Of a DNA stretch of 31,072 nucleotides, positions 30,331 through 31,072 are shown piece by piece. The stretch's first letter is position 1. Every line of letters starts with the position of its first letter. Source of the stretch: a virus; IMG/VR virus record IMGVR_UViG_3300018015_000024, positions 1 through 31,072 of that record, one strand, 5' to 3'. The translations under genes and the position numbers were made by a program. Below the pieces are notes generated by a model, which was not told the origin of the DNA, made no database searches, and worked only from the letters and a program-made list of their open reading frames with translations.

Positions 30331-30623
30331 TGGGCGTCAGCATCGGCGATCTTATGGACGCGATCAGGGCGCTCAAAGCGCAACTCGCCCCCCTTCCGCA
30401 GTCGGCGGCGGGAGTGGGGCAGGAGGTAGCTCTTAACCCGGGGTTAAACGCAAATCTCGTCGCTCCGGCAGGTGGAAGGTGGCGAGTTTACCACACCGCT
30501 ACGACAAATACGGGCCTTTGGTATACAGGGCTTCAGGTTTCCATTGTTGCCGGGGGGGATATCGTTGAGGTAGCCATCAGCGGGACCGTCGCCTGGACCG
30601 GCCTTGCCTGGAGGATTGCATGA
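30330..30623 (+). CDS. Small tail-region protein
   Basis: A 97-residue protein directly joined to the tail-hub gene (the ATG shares its A with the TAA stop). It has a helical start (IGDLMDAIRALKAQLAPLP) and a beta end (GGRWRVYHTATTNTGLWYTG, VEVAISGTVAWTGLAWRIA) with no known motif. The beta half resembles small fibre or tip-associated domains. A perfect TTAACCC-G-GGGTTAA palindrome lies within it at 30433-30447. Function unknown. Confidence 0.6.
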   Translation: MGVSIGDLMDAIRALKAQLAPLPQSAAGVGQEVALNPGLNANLVAPAGGRWRVYHTATTNTGLWYTGLQVSIVAGGDIVEVAISGTVAWTGLAWRIA

Positions 30624-30952
30624 CCATAGACTTCACGAAACCCGTCCTTGTGATGCCCGATGGAAGTTATGTCGTAGCAGTGAGCAATCCATCATACCCG
30701 CAATACAATGTGACGAGCGACCCTGAGTTTGCTCCGCTCTGGGCCAGCATCCAGGAGTGGCTGGCAGCGGGCAACACGGCGGCGCCATACGTCCCTCCTG
30801 CGCCCGTGGCCCCTGATCCGAAGATCGCAGCGCAGGCGACGCTCCACGATCTCATGCTCAAGTATGTGAACTCGATCATGGTCGGGCCAAGCGCGCCGCT
30901 CACTTACGCGCCCGCTTGGCTCGCGGCCTGGAAAGCGGCGGGGATGCCATGA
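30620..30952 (+). CDS. Small tail-region protein, Pro/Ala-rich
   Basis: A 110-residue protein ATGA-linked to the previous one. It has a short N-terminal beta part (FTKPVLVMPDGSYVVAVSNP), then a Trp-containing helix (APLWASIQEWLAAGN), a Pro-rich joint (YVPPAPVAPDPK) and a helical end (LAAWKAAGMP). It looks like a phage tail-fibre-assembly or tip accessory protein, but no named family is evident. No membrane segment. Confidence 0.55.
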   Translation: MTIDFTKPVLVMPDGSYVVAVSNPSYPQYNVTSDPEFAPLWASIQEWLAAGNTAAPYVPPAPVAPDPKIAAQATLHDLMLKYVNSIMVGPSAPLTYAPAWLAAWKAAGMP

Positions 30953-30965
30953 AGAGGATAGAGTG

Positions 30966-31072
30966 ATGGAGAAACCGAAAACAGCAGCCCGTATGCTCGA
31001 CGCTCTCTGGTACGCCGTTTTTGGCATGGATGAAAAGGATGGCATGTTTGCCATGGTCAAGGCGCTTTGGGA
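30966..31072 (+). CDS. Start of an unknown protein, cut by the window edge
   Basis: ATG 30966 overlaps the stop of a five-codon frame (30949-30966) that itself overlaps the previous gene; AAGAGG lies eight bases upstream. Thirty-five residues are visible (KPKTAARMLDALWYAVFGMD, EKDGMFAMVKALW). The visible part is helical with an amphipathic face. Holin or lysis functions often follow here, but nothing seen proves it. Confidence 0.5.
   Translation, partial: MEKPKTAARMLDALWYAVFGMDEKDGMFAMVKALW

Noticed and set aside
30949-30966. Five-codon frame between the last two genes
   Set aside because: Linked by overlaps on both sides, but too short to be called a gene; it may only assist coupling.

Overview
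The window is a continuous piece of a tailed double-stranded DNA phage or prophage, about 31 kb, and probably a siphovirus. It holds a compact early/replication block, then a complete HK97-type head module and a long non-contractile-type tail module. Nearly all genes lie on the + strand, are tightly packed, and overlap as ATGA or TGATG. DNA is moderately GC-rich with AGGAGG-type ribosome sites. No integrase, tRNA, rRNA or CRISPR array is visible, and the sequence alone does not name the host beyond 'bacterium'.

Layout. 1-6.4 kb: end of an unknown gene, a small unknown gene, a single-chain Mre11-Rad50 (SbcD-SbcC) fusion, a beta-class DNA methyltransferase with an HNH endonuclease gene nested inside it in another frame, and a helical unknown protein. 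6.4-8.4 kb: a structured gap, a membrane/coiled-coil protein, a GTG-started small gene, a double zinc-ribbon protein, a scrap of a second methyltransferase, an XF1762-like protein and a truncated Lar-like zinc protein. 8.4-10.1 kb: a replisome-organizer-like gene carrying iteron-like repeats, a VRR-NUC nuclease, an unknown gene and a sigma-region-2-like protein. 10.1-18.1 kb: TerS (apparently CTG-started and needing a -1 frameshift at a nine-A run), TerL, a portal-MuF fusion, small structural genes, prohead protease and major capsid protein. 18.2-19 kb: a free-standing GIY-YIG/NUMOD3 homing endonuclease. 19-23.5 kb: decoration-like proteins including a tandem paralogous pair, head-tail connector, head closure, gp10-like neck protein, tail terminator and tail tube. 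23.5-31 kb: frameshifted tail chaperones, tape measure, tail-tip proteins, a glycine-rich adhesin, a two-gene minus-strand cassette with its own promoter, and further tail proteins, the last cut by the window edge.

How it fits together. The early block would supply recombination/end-processing nuclease, DNA modification and replication initiation. TerS/TerL package DNA through the portal into a capsid matured by the protease, the connector proteins join head and tail, and the tape measure sets tail length. Two homing endonucleases and a decayed methyltransferase point to active gene exchange. The least ordinary features are the TerS frameshift site, the nested HNH gene, the iteron array inside the replication gene, the Mre11-Rad50 fusion and the minus-strand cassette. 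The HNH gene and the minus-strand cassette each have a near-consensus promoter placed exactly 6 nt before the ATG, which predicts leaderless messages.
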